Assembly: GCA_029204225.1 (NCBI GenBank)
Contig: CM055092.1
Location: 45,144,087 to 45,208,086 of the forward strand
Source of the DNA: Diphasiastrum complanatum
Lineage: Eukaryota; Streptophyta; Lycopodiopsida; Lycopodiales; Lycopodiaceae
Length of the DNA stretch: 64,000 nucleotides
Reading direction: 5' to 3'
The notes beneath the pieces were generated by a model. The model made no database searches. It was not told the origin of the DNA and saw nothing but the letters and a program-made list of their open reading frames with translations. A program made the translations under genes and the position numbers. Shown here piece by piece: positions 24,594 to 37,214 of the stretch (position 1 is the first letter of the stretch; every line of letters starts with the position of its first letter).

Positions 24594-24940
24594 ATCATGT
24601 GTGTTTTCTACAAAAGAGTTTGTATGGACTTAAGATACCAATTGGCCAAGTGATTTGGAAGACGTTTGTAAAGTTCCCACTTGGAGCACTTCAAAATCAC
24701 CCAAACCAACGAAAAAGAGTTTAGCTAGAACTTGGAAAAATAAGAGGAAGCATCCGACAAAGAAATTGAAGAACAAGTCTCTTACCCAAAAAGACTTGAA
24801 GGATGACTCTGATTATGACAGAAATGCTACCAAATTATTTAAGTTGATGAGGAAGCGAAAGCTCTTATCGAAGAAGAACTTAAATCCAACCCGCTTTAAA
24901 AGAAGGTCACTTTTAAAGATGATGAAAAAATCCCATTAAG
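24594..24940 (+). other. Lysine-rich open frame of unknown nature
   Basis: A frame from 24655 (MEDVCKVPTWSTSKSPKPTK) is very basic. A second frame over the same bases is also partly open. No family was recognised. It may be a frameshifted element remnant. Confidence 0.2.
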
Positions 24941-27004
24941 TTCAAAATTTAGACTTAGTACATAGGAAACACATAACAGATCCACAAGATTAAGATGTAC
25001 ATAAGCAACATATCCAACTATGTTCCTATACATAAACATAGGCTATAAACTGGCAGATATTCATAATCCGCATATGTTACTCACATGACTCACTGACAAT
25101 CTTACAACTCAACTACAAACAAACTCTATTTCTTATGAGTAAATAACACATCTGGGAAATCTCTGAAGTGAATAATCTCACATCACAAGTTTTCCAACCA
25201 TCTAACTCTTATTAACAAAATTTCTTCAAACAATTAGCCTACTTCAGATCCTAGTATCCAATCCATAACAAAATGGTACTTGGTAACAATTAGTGAACAT
25301 TTGTTTAATCTTTACCACTACTTCCCATATTCATGAATATCCCACAGCTCAATATCCCCAAAATTTCTTTAGTTTTAGATTATTCATAATCACTTAGCGA
25401 GTTTCTCTATTTCAACTGGATAGTTCTACCTTTGCACACATACTGGATTTTTTTTTTTCAAAAATCTATGCAATTGGCTGATTTATCGAAAGTCTTATTC
25501 CTACCTTTTATTCTCCCCCTTTTAAAAGAAATTCATAATTTCAATTAAAAAGTTCTCTGGAGAAAACACATAAGATATCAAAGATTTGAGAACTCAGTAA
25601 TTAGTATCCAATACTATTACACACAAGACTTTTTTTTTCTCAAAATCATACAATATCTTATTCCGAGTGATAGAAATATTACATCTCAACAATCAACTAT
25701 GAAATAGAGATTAACACTTGTATTCAAGAAGTCTAAATTCCAGTAAATCAATTGAAACATCAATAGATTCTAAGCCATATTCACAAATCATATAGGAAAG
25801 TATAATTTCATATAACTTTATCAGTCCTTCAGAATCAAGTTCTACACAAAAGGAATTATATGAATCTCAATCCAATTGTCTCATATTTAAGAAATTTCTA
25901 AAAAGTAGAGGTTTAACATAATAGAAAAATAGATTTCAGGGCTTCCAGATTTTGTAAATAATGAGATACCATTTGGAATCGATCTATATCTCATAATTTT
26001 CCAAAATACCAAAAACAAAAAACCAATGGATACTTTGAAAGCAGATTAACAAAACTGATAAACTAGGTCAACCAATCAACTACCCCTTAGGATTCATCTC
26101 TTTCCTCCCTTCCAAATATGGTTTAGGCTAAAAGCCCCAAATTCATACTAGGAAAAACAATTCAATTTTGGTAGCAATAGTACTTTAACTACAAATGAAT
26201 TAGATAGTTTCGATTGTTCAACTAATTAAGTGCCGCACTCAATTACTGGCAAATCCCCTTATGGATCAGCATAAAAATTGTTCCAATAAGATTTACGTTA
26301 TTCTTGGTCTTTATTGATTCCAAGAACACAAGAAATGTTCCTTAATTGACACAAAATCTCAACTAAAAGTGAAAGGTACAGTGACCTTATAGAGCTGACC
26401 GATTTCAACTCAGTAAGATCATTTACTTTACAAGCAATTTATGTTTGATCAATTACCAATGAATTTGAACGAATCCAAAACATTCATGGTTAATTCAAAT
26501 TTTACGTAAACTAGGATTTTCAAATTCCAGTCGATATGGACCTAAACTGTGAAAATCGATCTAAAGCATCGACTTGACAGTTTCACAGTTATCATCACAG
26601 TTTGTAAGGATTTCAAATCATCCAACATGCATTAGACATGACATGCAGTGATTTCAAAAAAATCAATTTTTTTTATGTAAATAAACTGAAAAATCAGCTT
26701 TTCGAACTAGAATTGCCAAAAATAGCTTCATGCATGAAATTTTCCTTGATCAATCTATTGAACACTCTTCTACCATGCATCCAAACATGCATAAAAGTCT
26801 ATCCATACATTTTCAACAACAGAAGAGCACTACACTGAGTTGCATGCATGCATGCATCAGAACATTTCGAAAATTTTGCGAATTTTAGTTCAAAAATTGT
26901 CAAACTTCCGATAGCCATAACTTTCTCTACAAGACACCAAATTGGTCGATAAAGCACAATACAGAGGGAGAGTGGCCTACAAGGCACTTGCCACATCACC
27001 CTGC
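24941..27004. other. AT-rich stretch without recognised genes
   Basis: About 2 kb of AT-rich sequence with no convincing coding frame, RNA gene or repeat boundary. The perfect repeat (GCAT)n near 26841-26856 is short. Confidence 0.5.
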
Positions 27005-27165
27005 CACCTAGTGATGCAAATCGAATGCGAAGTGAAACAATCGTGAATGAATTCGGATGGAGTTCGGATATGATTGCTAGTCACTGCCTGCTATATCATT
27101 CCTACAATCCTCCGAAATGTAGATAGACACTGTTGGCCTACGTTTAAATTAATTTCAGCATTCGT
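27005..27165 (-). repeat. Relic of the Copia LTR at 6831-7509
   Basis: Shares an ordered series with 6831-7025: GGATGGAGTTC, CACTGCC, ATCACTCCTA/ATCATTCCTA, ATCCTCCGAAATGTAG versus GTCCTCCAGAATGTAG, CTACGTTTA and CAGCATTC. Divergence is high, so it is an old copy. The rest of the LTR and any coding part are not found next to it. Confidence 0.65.
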
Positions 27166-27800
27166 AGCGACGTTTGTTAAGAATTTAGCGACGTTTATGA
27201 AGTTTTTTTTTACCAATTCTTGGATTTATGGACAATATTTTAGGCTGATCCTTAGATTTGTGGACAATGTTGAGTACTACGGTGATGTTGTACATTGCAC
27301 ACAACTCGCTGGATAAATATATATTTTCAAGAATGAAATTAATATTATCAAAAAAAAATTGAGGAACAACATGGGCATGAGATACATATGTTGAAAGTGA
27401 AAGTTGCCAATTCTCATGGTAATCCATGCATTGAAATCAATGGTGCAAAGCTTTGTGTTAAAGGTATATTATCCATAACAATCATCAATGGATTTATGCA
27501 GGTCAAACATCAAGCTGCAAGATATTGGATCATGTGTGCAATTGATGAGTACTACTGTAGATGGGCTATATCTTTATTTAAGAAGGATTTTAGGCCAGTT
27601 CTTAGGTTTATGGACAATGTTGAGTAGTACGGTGACCTTGTACAATTTAGCTAATCGTTGGATATCCCCGAGGAAGGGAATTGCAACAAAATTAAAAATC
27701 TGTTGTGCGGAATCTTTTCAAGAAATGATTGGCCAACATTCATGGCTTAGAAAATATTTAGTGTTCAACTTTTCTCGTGTGTATGCTCCATCATGATTTG
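27166..27800 (+). other. Unassigned sequence with an internal direct duplication
   Basis: A segment of about 55 bp (TTTAGGC, then TTTATGGACAATGTTGAGTA, then TACGGTGA) occurs at about 27240-27295 and 27588-27643. Several short open frames overlap it, but none is recognised. Confidence 0.4.
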
Positions 27801-29380
27801 ATACTTATTCTATGGCATTTTCTCTCTCATATCCAAAGATCTATTTGATCATTCTCTTTGACATTGGTTGTCAAACATGGCCACCTGCAAAAATAGAATA
27901 TAGTTGATCTCAGTAACAATGTCCAGGTTTTTGAAGTGTAGATACAAAATTATAAAATAAAATTGGAGAATTGGAAGCTGAAGTACTCATGAATTACAAG
28001 AAGGCATATGATTTCTCCCTTAATTTAAATCCATGAATGCCTTGACCTCCAAATGATCTTTAGCCCTAGAGTTTGAAAGATATAAAACTAGCAAATTATT
28101 AATCTATTATGCATCATGATCTTGTTTCTAATGATTTTAAAGATAGAAATGATAAACATAAGATTGAAGCCCTCATTGTAGTACATGAGAAAGATCACTT
28201 CCATGATAGGAGATACACTTATTTTACGTACTAAAGCTTGGTTAGAGAGAGATAGAGAAAGAGATAGACAATATAGATAGAGACATATAGCAAATATAGA
28301 CAATATTGTGTATTTTCTCTCTCCAATTTAGCACCAAAAATGAGAGATACATAATGGATGTATTTTATGATAGGTCTAGCTGCTGTAAGCCTCAAATAAG
28401 AATGTCTAGAGATTAGGATTGCATCTTGAATCATAGGCATCTAACGTATCAGTGGTCTAGATTTACTAAATTGGTAATTATTTACTTGCAAGACGATTTA
28501 ATGAATTGACAAATATAGAAATGTCATTTGGACCAACTTGGCCCCTTTTATAAAGAATCCACAGGCCACAATTTGACATTTGGTCAAACTAGTTAAAAAA
28601 CCTCGAAGTTGGTCTTTAAGTTAGTGTTTGCATGTTTTTCACACCTTCGGCTTTGGGAGGGTAGGAGCCGAAGGGCATAATATTGCTATGTTTGAGTTTT
28701 TTTTTTAACATGTAAAATTTCTTATAAGATCTATCGTCAACTAATGGTTGTTTGACACATTAGCAACACACAATTATGTCCATAATTGTCTATGCTATAG
28801 ACAATTATGGACTTCCATAACTATTTGTTGTTGAAGTGCCAAACACTCAATGGTTGTTGAAGTGTCAATTCAACAATCCACTAGTTGGCATTATGATGTG
28901 TTAAACACTCGTTGGTTAAGAATCACGAATTTGCATGTCAGAAAGTGTTTTACACAAATATGAAAAAACAAACACAAGCTTGTTGACATAATAATATACT
29001 TCTTAAGGAAAAATTGCAAATGGTACTATGTTGACTCGATTGCACTAGCACCACCCAAACCCTAGCTCGTCGACATCTTGCCCAAAACCAATCTACTGAG
29101 CCACCAGTTTCACATTACATTCCCCTAAAATAGGCTGACAGTTGCATCAGACTACAAACTCGAGCTTTGGCAGATTTTTTGTTTTCTGGACACCAACCAT
29201 GTGCGGGCTAGGTTTGGGGCTTGGGTGATCAGTATCACACCAAGCACACCAGAGTGCATGATGCTACACGAGAGTGCTTGCGCATCATGCAACCATATGC
29301 GTATATTGAGTTGCTTATAGGGGGAGAAGCATGGGGGGCACACAACTATTAGGGCTTAAATTCTGGCCAAAGGCAAAAGA
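27801..29380. other. Gene-free stretch with two strong hairpins
   Basis: No coding region was recognised. A 16-bp perfect inverted repeat with a 3-base loop spans 28778-28812 and a 9-bp one spans 28644-28674. A GATA/GAGA-rich patch lies near 28240-28290. Confidence 0.5.
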
Positions 29381-29499
29381 GCCGAAGATGTCGGCCTCTA
29401 GGGCCCAAGCGACGCCCGAGGAGAGGGCGGGACCCAAGGGTTCACAGCACGCTACGATTTAAACCCCTCCACCGCTGGATGCTGTGACAGACGTTCGGA

Positions 29500-29565
29500 T
29501 TTTGCCACGTATTTAAATTTAACCATTGAAAAGAGCTGAAATAAGAAAGTATGCCACGTGGAAAA
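29500..29565 (+). promoter_or_regulatory. Promoter elements of a host gene
   Basis: A TATTTAAAT box lies at about 29510-29518 and a CCACGTGG G-box at 29554-29561, in a stretch of higher GC than its surroundings. A pyrimidine-rich leader and the ATG at 29887 follow. The exact transcription start cannot be read from sequence. Confidence 0.45.
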
Positions 29566-29886
29566 GATCCAAGAGATAGCGCGTAGAATTTGGTGTCAGT
29601 AAGACCCTTCAGTTCCCCCTTGAAGTATCAGCGCTTTTTAGTGTCCTTTTTCATTCGTATCTTCATTCGCTTTTCCCCTCTTTCTCTCTTTCGAGAGAGC
29701 GCGGGCTTTTTGCAAGACGATCGTGGATAGGCGAGACGATAAGCCAGGCAGTGTAGGGCGCGATCATCCTGCTCGCCAGCAGCTGCGCATCAGACTTATT
29801 TCGTTGCTGGAATGCGGCACAAGCATTTCTGTGCTTGTTTAATTGCCGGATTTTCATTCCTTAATTCGGAGAGTACGACTTGAAGG

Positions 29887-30034
29887 ATGGCGGAAGAAGA
29901 AAATTTACCTGCCACTGAAACCGTGGGCGGGTTCTCTGCTGCGACTGGGAGTGTAGCTGAAAGACTGGATGAGAATGAGGCCGAAAGAGCTGAATTGGAC
30001 GCATCAGGATTGCGGGACTCCGGCTGCACCGCTG
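29887..30034 (+). CDS. Candidate first exon of a host gene, possibly ATRX
   Basis: ATG in good context (AGGATGGCGG) opens an acidic, Ala/Glu-rich frame (MAEEENLPATETVGGFSAAT, then LDENEAERAELDASGLRDSG) of 49 codons that ends at a strong donor (GCTG|GTATGC). The upstream 400 bp are GC-richer and promoter-like, unlike the flanking repeats. The next + strand host exons are those of ATRX from 43.1 kb. A join to an acceptor near 43045 (GGAAG|CTCATT) would keep the frame. The link is inference: ATRX N-termini are poorly conserved. It could instead be a short separate gene or a non-coding start. Confidence 0.45.
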
Positions 30035-31580
30035 GTATGCGTGCTAGTGCTGAATTTGAACTGTTGTTAGGTTTATGGCTCTTTGTTGCACAATTTTAGC
30101 AAATAGTGAAATTATCCTTGCGAATGATTTATTTATTTGGCGTCATATGAATCACCCCTTCAGTTGGATCCTATTTGCGCAGAGAAAATACACCTTTTTC
30201 CTGTTCATACATCTCTTTATCGATCTGGTCGTAGAATTTTAAGAAGAAGATGATGAATTTCTCTAATTGCGATGAATTGTGATAGACTAGAGATTTTATG
30301 GAAGTCACTATCTGTATCTAACTCACGACCAATTTTCAGTGATTGTGAGGTCATTCGAAATTAAAAAGCTATGCTAGTCACTTGCTTGCTGATCTGTTTT
30401 CATTTAATTGACATTGCTCTTTAGTGCTAGCCTTCATTATGACTTGAGTTTGCCCCTCAACTTGGGAGAAGTGATAAACCACTCATATTCTTGATCTTTG
30501 TACAAAACCATGAAACGTAAAGTGGATAATGGATGTATGGCTCTGTTTGTGACCTAACTCCTACTTGGGAACTAAATGAAGTCAGTAGGGATGTCATAGC
30601 TTTCGGTTCATCTATAAGTGATGAAATTGGTGGTTTGAGACTTTTTGAATGGGCTCCATAAGGTTAAAGAGTGTCATGCATCTTTTGTTTATTCCAACCT
30701 AGACATCACATCGTTGTATATGGTGTGATTGAATGCAAATTTCTATGCATTAACCTTATTTCAAAACTATCTATTTCATGAAATACTGCATTCCATATTT
30801 TTTTTTTTTGGAAATGAACCTTTGTTTGCTTAGTACTTGATGTAACAATCTAGCGATGAAACCATAAATTTGTTTGCAAAAAAATCAAGCATAAAGACAA
30901 ACAATCATGATGCTTCCCATTTAAGACCCAATTGGAGATGCATATATGTTAAAAATCACTAATAATCATGACACACCCATGCATGGCTACATGCATCACC
31001 CTTTGATTTACATTTAGAAATCAGGTGAGGACACACATGCAATACCAAAACAAGTTAGTAGCCAAATGCAAATTCATCATCCATGGCAATTGTTCCTGTT
31101 AAAAGAATCCAACTGCTGCCAAGCACCTAAACGCACCTCCTACACAATACAATGTGAACTAGGAAGAACATTTTTGCTCGAATGACTCCATTTCTTACAT
31201 AGTGTGTGTGAGCCAACATGGTAAACGAATTCTATCTTAGTTTCTTGTGAAAATGGTAGTACATAGTTCATGCACATAACATTGAAATATTCATGGAAAA
31301 AGAGCTTATGCATGCAATAGATTATGCTAAAGTTGGAATTTACATCTCATAAAACCATTCGTGTTCAACTGACAATTAGGGGGCAAGATGGGGGATCTTG
31401 TTATGCAATCAACCACCAATCTTAATCAATCACAAAATAGATTCAGTGGAAGTTCCAACTGGGATTCATTCTTAAGAAAACATAAACCAATATGTATGTA
31501 CAAGCAACAATTCCACTTAACATTCCAAATTGTCATTCTAGCTTTCACCCTTGAGACAATTTTACTTCATGTTAAAGGTA
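30035..31580. other. AT-rich stretch, probably intronic
   Basis: No coding region was recognised. If the exon at 29887 belongs to ATRX this is part of a 13-kb first intron. Confidence 0.4.
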
Positions 31581-31584
31581 GATA

Positions 31585-32288
31585 GAAAGTGGAGAGAGAA
31601 AGAAAGATTTTATTAATGTCTTTTCCATGCCAATAGGCATATCAGACGAATAAAAGTACATATCAAGTGTGTGGTACAGTGGAGCATATGAAATGTCTCC
31701 ATAATAGAAAAGAAAAGCATGTGTACTACAACTACAAAGATAGAGTATGTATAATCATTAATGCAAGAGAGTCATGTCCTCAAATACTGCCGCTGTCAAA
31801 GAAAGATGTGATGGGGATAACGCCCGGAGGTAGTCTTGATAAATGCCGTCTATGGTCTCTATATCGATAATAAGTCACTATCGTCGCCTTGTCCATCCGA
31901 TCCAAGGTCCGTTTGCGATCTCTTGTGGGAGGAAAATCGATGTGATCTGGAGCTGTGTATCAGGATGAGCATGTGGCTAGCATAGGTCCTGTCGTACGAA
32001 AAAAACATCTCTCTGATCATGTCCAACGAATCTTGTCATGTTGATGGTATAGAAAGAAGTGATAAGAGCTGCAACATGGGGGAACTTCTGGTGTCACTGA
32101 CGTCGTCTAGGATGAATGAGATCTCCTCGTGATAGGTCGAGGACTCTAGGTCCCCATCGTCCTCTCCTAGGAGATTGAGGTAATCCGAGGCTGAGAAACA
32201 TGACTTTGATGAACTGTTTGACATAGGTCCCTGTTGCAGTAAGAGCATCTCTCGTATCATAATTGCACACGCAGCGGGAGTCCTCAGC
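31585..32288 (-). pseudogene. LINE 3' end with GA/CT tail
   Basis: Read on the - strand, this is the distal part of a LINE that ends in a conserved terminal block (hairpin ATGCC-TATT-GGCAT at 31627-31640, then TTAATAAAATC) and a TTTCTCTCTC-like tail (about 31591-31606). Parts of 31870-32290 match 38750-38990, which follows a LINE Cys/His C-terminus. The element's RT is at 37215-38130, and the decayed Gypsy copy lies in between. Confidence 0.5.
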
Positions 32289-35200
32289 ATAAAATGGGAT
32301 TGTATCCCGTAGCTGAATGTTGGTACTGTGTAGGCAAACTCTAATATCGAGAGATACTCCTCCCAATTAGTCTGCCTTTTTGCTGACGTATGCTCGAAGC
32401 ATATCCTCCAGCACCTGATTTACTCTTTTTGTTTGACCGTCCATTGGTGGATGGTCGGTAGTAGTCATATTAAGTTCAGTATGGAGATGATGAAATACTG
32501 CCCCTCCAATAATTTCCATGAACTTACTGTCCGGTCGCTGACCTATCGCCGGAAGGTAGACCGTACAATTTAAATAGCCCATCCACAAACAACCTCGCTA
32601 ACTTTGGAGCTCTAACGGTTGTTTTGGTCGGAATAAAGTGAGCCATTTTGGTCAGACGGTTCAACTGTGACCCATATAGCGTCATTAACCTTTGGGTTTT
32701 AGGCAGGCCCTACTATATAATCCATGGAGATACTCTCCCATTTACCAGCTGGTATATCTAAGGGTTTGTAACAACCCTCCTGCCTTTAAACGCTCTGCCT
32801 TTATTTACTTGACATTTCCTGGCAACTGGTTACATATTGTTGGGACGTCCTTTTTCATACTGGGCCAAAGAAATTGCCTACGAAGAAGCTCATAGGTCTT
32901 CTGTATGCCTGGTCCCCGGCACTAGGACTGTCATGACACGTCATTATAGGACCTGCTCGCCTATAATCTTCTGAATTGGGGACACATACTCTATCCTCTA
33001 TAGAGCAAAAACTTATCCTGAATGGAATACTGTTTCCATTTGAATCCTTGAGTCAACTGACCCTCAACCATTGGGGTTTGCTTGGATAAAATAGGCTCAG
33101 AATCCTCAACGTCATCTGACGTATACTCGGACTCATCATCATCCCCAACGGAAGCTGCCGTATTCTTGGATGAAACTGACACCAGCCCCGGGAACTAGCT
33201 CTGGAGTCTGTAACTGTCTGCGTCTGGACTGAGTTCCAGATAGTAGAGAAGAAATGCATCATGTTGGCACTTCCCTCTCAAGGACTTGAGGTAACTCACT
33301 ACGAATTTGAGTAAAACTCAGCTCGTTTATCATAGGCATTCTACTAAGTGCATCTGCTTACTGTGTTAAATTTCCCTCGTCTATATCTGATAGACATATC
33401 AAACTCTTGCATTAACTCAGCCCAACAAGCTTTCCGACCTCTAAGCTCAGGTTGATTGCAAAGGTATCTGAGACTTTTCATGGTTTTGTCAGGACCTCAA
33501 AGTTGGCACCATACAAATTAATGCCTCCAAGTCTTAAGGGGATGAACTATGGAATAGTGTTCCTTTTCATAGGCACTGTACCTAGTCTGTGTTGGCTCGA
33601 GTTTTTTACTCTCGAACGCAACTGGTCGTCCACTCTGAGTTAGTACAGCACCAACTGCAAAGTCGCTAGCATCTGTTTCGACCACAGATGGCTGATTGGG
33701 TCGACGACTTTTAAAAACTGGTGTTGTAGCTAGGCTGTTTTGAGAGCATCAAAGCTTTCCTGCTGTGCGGACTCCCAAATGAACTCCTTTCCTTTCCCCT
33801 TAAGAAGATTTGTCATGGAACTGCTATCTGAGCATATTCCTTGACAATCGTCTATAATATCCCGCCAAACCAAGAAAGATCTGAAGCTCTAAAAGGTTCT
33901 GAGGCCTCAGCCAATTGAGTATGGCTTGACCTTATTAGGGTCCATCTTAATCCCATCTGCCAAGTAATGTGACCCCAAATAAGCTACTTCTTCAACGAAT
34001 GAATTCACACTTAGATTTCTTAGCATAAACCTTATGCTTTCTGAGTAGTCGAAACACCTTTCTGAGGTGTTTAAGATGCTCCTTCCTTGTCTTACTATAC
34101 ACGAGGATGTCATCTAAAAATACGACTACAAACTGACCTAAGTATGGAGGACACTGTTCATCAAGGTCATAAAGGTAGTTGGCGCATTTGTGAGCCCAAA
34201 AGGCATCACCTTAAACTCATAATGACCATGACGAGTCCTAACTGTTTTCGGGACATCTTTCGACTTTATACGGACTGATGATATCCCGATCTAAGGTCAA
34301 TTTTTGCTGAACAATTTTGTCCCGTTGAGTTGATCAAACAAACTCGTCTGCCCGAGGCACTGGGTATTTATTCTTAATTGTGACTTTATTGAGGGCTCTG
34401 TAATCTACGCAAAGAGACGCATAGACCCCTCTTTCTTTTTCACCAAAAGGACTGGTGTGGCCCATGGTGAACTACTGGTCTAAATTTGGCCTTTCCCAAG
34501 ATAATCTGTTAACTGCCTAGGTATTTCTTCAATCCTCTGTTCTGCTGACCCTATCGGAGGTTTAGAAACAGGTGTTGTACCTGGAACTAGGTGTATTACA
34601 TGATCTAGTTCTGTGCTAGGTGGTAAACCATGTGGTAAATCTTCAGGGAAAAAACATTTTTAAATTTAGACAATAAAGTTTCTAATTTACTAATTTTCTG
34701 TTGTAAAGAACTAGAAATAGAACTTCTGGAATAAACTGAAAGTCACATAAGAATACCTGATGGTCGTCGTCTCCGATTAGCTGACAGAGCTCTGAGAGTT
34801 GAGGACATCATGCTCACCCATGCAACTGGATCTCTCGGCCTTTATGCTGAAAGCTGAGGGTGTTCTCCTGATAATTTTTGTGGAGGGAAGGTCCTAAGCT
34901 GTAGAGCCAGTCTCTCCCGAGAACAGTATCTGTGCGATCCAGGTGCATTATCTGAAAGTTTATTTCATCTTGATACCCCTGAATACCAAGATTTAGATTA
35001 CTTACCATATTTTCCCAAATTTTCTTGTCTTCACCCTTAGCTAATGAAACTATGTACCTATGCTGACTAGGTACTTCTGGAAGTCTGAGTTTGTTAACTA
35101 GGGTGTAGTTGATGAAAATTATGGGTTGCCCCATCATCAACCATGACTCTGACTGACTGGTTACCAACTTTTCCATGCATACGTACTAGGTCATGCGGCC

Positions 35201-36306
35201 CAAAGCTGAAAGGTCTCGCTAGCATTGTTGAAGTTAATTGGCAACAGTGTTCATGGTCTTCATGAAACACTTTGATCTCGGAAGCTGCCGAGTCACTTGG
35301 GAAACTTACTGTCTGAACAAGATGAACTTGTTTTTTATCTTTCTTGTCTTTTTTAGTGAAAGGCCCCTTGGGACATTGTCTGACTGTGTGTCCCATGCCC
35401 ATGCACACAAAGCACAAGCGTTCTTGTTTGGCTTTCTCAAATCTTCTGGTTTAAGGCGCTGTATGAGCGATGGGCGTTTCTGAGGAGCTTCACTCTTAAC
35501 TTTATCTTCTTTCTTTCTTTAATTTTTTTTTTTAATTTGGAAGTCCTTCTGAAGAGGCTACTCAAAAGAGGTTGTTGTCTCGCCCTCTTTCTATCCACTG
35601 AATCATCATAGATTTTGTAGCATATCTGAGAGCTTGCTCTAGGGTAGTGGGCAAGTTTCTCTGAACCCTAACTTTCTGATAGTCATCCATATTTTTTAAT
35701 CTCTAAAATTGCTTCTCGATACTGTGAGATATATTGGATTAAGGATTTGTCCATTACTGTTTCTCCCAGGCTTCTCAGGCTCTATCAAGCTCGTTTTCAA
35801 GTAGAACTCTCTTAGGAAGGCTTCTTCAAATGCTTTCCATGATTGGGGAGTCTGCCCAGTCTCTTGGAGGTTTAACCACCACTTATAGGCCATGGGCCCT
35901 AGGGAAAGACTGGCCTCAATAGCTTGCAAATGGTCAGGGGTCTGTTTAAGAGCATGTATGTTCTTCATTTGCTGAGGAAGTTTGTAGAATATCTGCGTTT
36001 TCTATCCTTCTCTTCCCCAATAAAAGTAGGAGGCTTTAGGTCTTTAAAGACACTAGGATGAGACCGAGTAGGCTCACCCAAAACTGATGGGAGTGGAGAA
36101 GGGGATGGCTGAGGAGTGGATGGGAGGCTTCCTTTCGTGGAGTTCAAAATTTAAACTTTTGAGCTTGGCGAACGAGTCGTCCATACTAGATTTGAAATTG
36201 GCAACTCATCTACTTTTGTTACCAAGTGGAGATACTGCTCCTTGGTAACCAACTCGTCGAGTTCTTTGGCGAATTGCTGGTTGATCAGGTCCCGGAGAAG
36301 TGGTCA
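32289..36306 (-). pseudogene. Decayed Gypsy copy, sibling of the intact element
   Basis: Many short - strand frames match the intact Gag-Pol at 54854-59641 nearly word for word: [14 protein letters not shown] in Gag (about 36100), the CCHC knuckle CFVCMGMGHTVRQC (about 35400), VDDGATHNF in protease (about 35110), RT and RNase H segments through 34.5-33.3 kb, and integrase with TERVNQ-like [17 protein letters not shown] (about 32400). Frameshifts and stops are frequent. The copy stops at about 32289 inside the integrase region; the GPF motif, chromodomain and 3' LTR are missing. It lies within a LINE, with RT on one side and the 3' end on the other. Confidence 0.9.
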
Positions 36307-36847
36307 TTTTTTGAGATAGAAAAGGAGTGCCTGACGTTTCTTCTTACAAAAAGTCGAAAGACTAATTAGAACTGTACAAAGAAGGAAAAGAAAACTTAGC
36401 TGTTTCTGAGGATTGTAGTTCCAAGGAGCATATTAAGAACCACCCTCTCAGCTCTTCCACAGCAAATTTCAGACCTGCTGTCCTAGAAAATCCAAGTTTG
36501 AAGCCCAAAAGGTGTTTCCAATTTTTGGATTTCTGAAGAAGACTGCTCGTTGATCTTTGGCAGACCTGAGGCTCCACAAACCGGGCTAAAAGCCGAGGAA
36601 AGTGTAAGGTAATTCTGAGTTGGATGGCTCCCTGCCCTCGCTGAAGTGACAACAGCTCTGTGGCTCCAACAAATCAGATTTGGAGCCACACATGGGTGCC
36701 AAATCCCAAATTTCTTTGAACACCCAGCTCGCTGTTCAGCGCGCTGGATTTTCTCTCCTCATTTCTGAAAAGTTGAAGAGATTCTGTACACTCTACTGAC
36801 TTTCTCTACTAGAAGCTCCCAAAGAAGGAGATGGCTTTGATTACCAG

Positions 36848-37204
36848 TGTAAGGGATCCTAACGCCACAGTAGGGCAAACACTAACTGATCCACCCAACC
36901 TTGCCTACTCCCTGATATGGAGCAAGCCCCTCCTAGCCCAGTGTGAAGACTGGTAGCATGCATACTGCCAAGTGTCGACCACGTGGTACTGACGCGGCCG
37001 ACTGCACGTCGGGACCCAACGTGGGGCCCTATCCTGCTGACGGGTCCCTAGGCTGTGTTAGGCCCGCCATGGCTATGGACTGTGTCGGGGCACACTACTC
37101 ACTGTCTCGCCCTGTTGGTCGTGTACGCGCTGGACACGACCCTGACTGTGGTATCTGACCTCCTGTGTTCTCTAGGGTTCGGCACTGGTTACGTGCTCGT
37201 AACA
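36848..37204 (-). repeat. 5' LTR of the decayed Gypsy copy
   Basis: A 357-bp unit from TGTAAGGGATCCTAACGCC to GTGCTCGTAACA, clearly homologous to the 358-bp LTRs at 54485 and 60445 with scattered differences and small indels. A degenerate primer-binding site adjoins it at about 36831-36846. Confidence 0.92.
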
Positions 37205-37214
37205 GGCTATGAGT

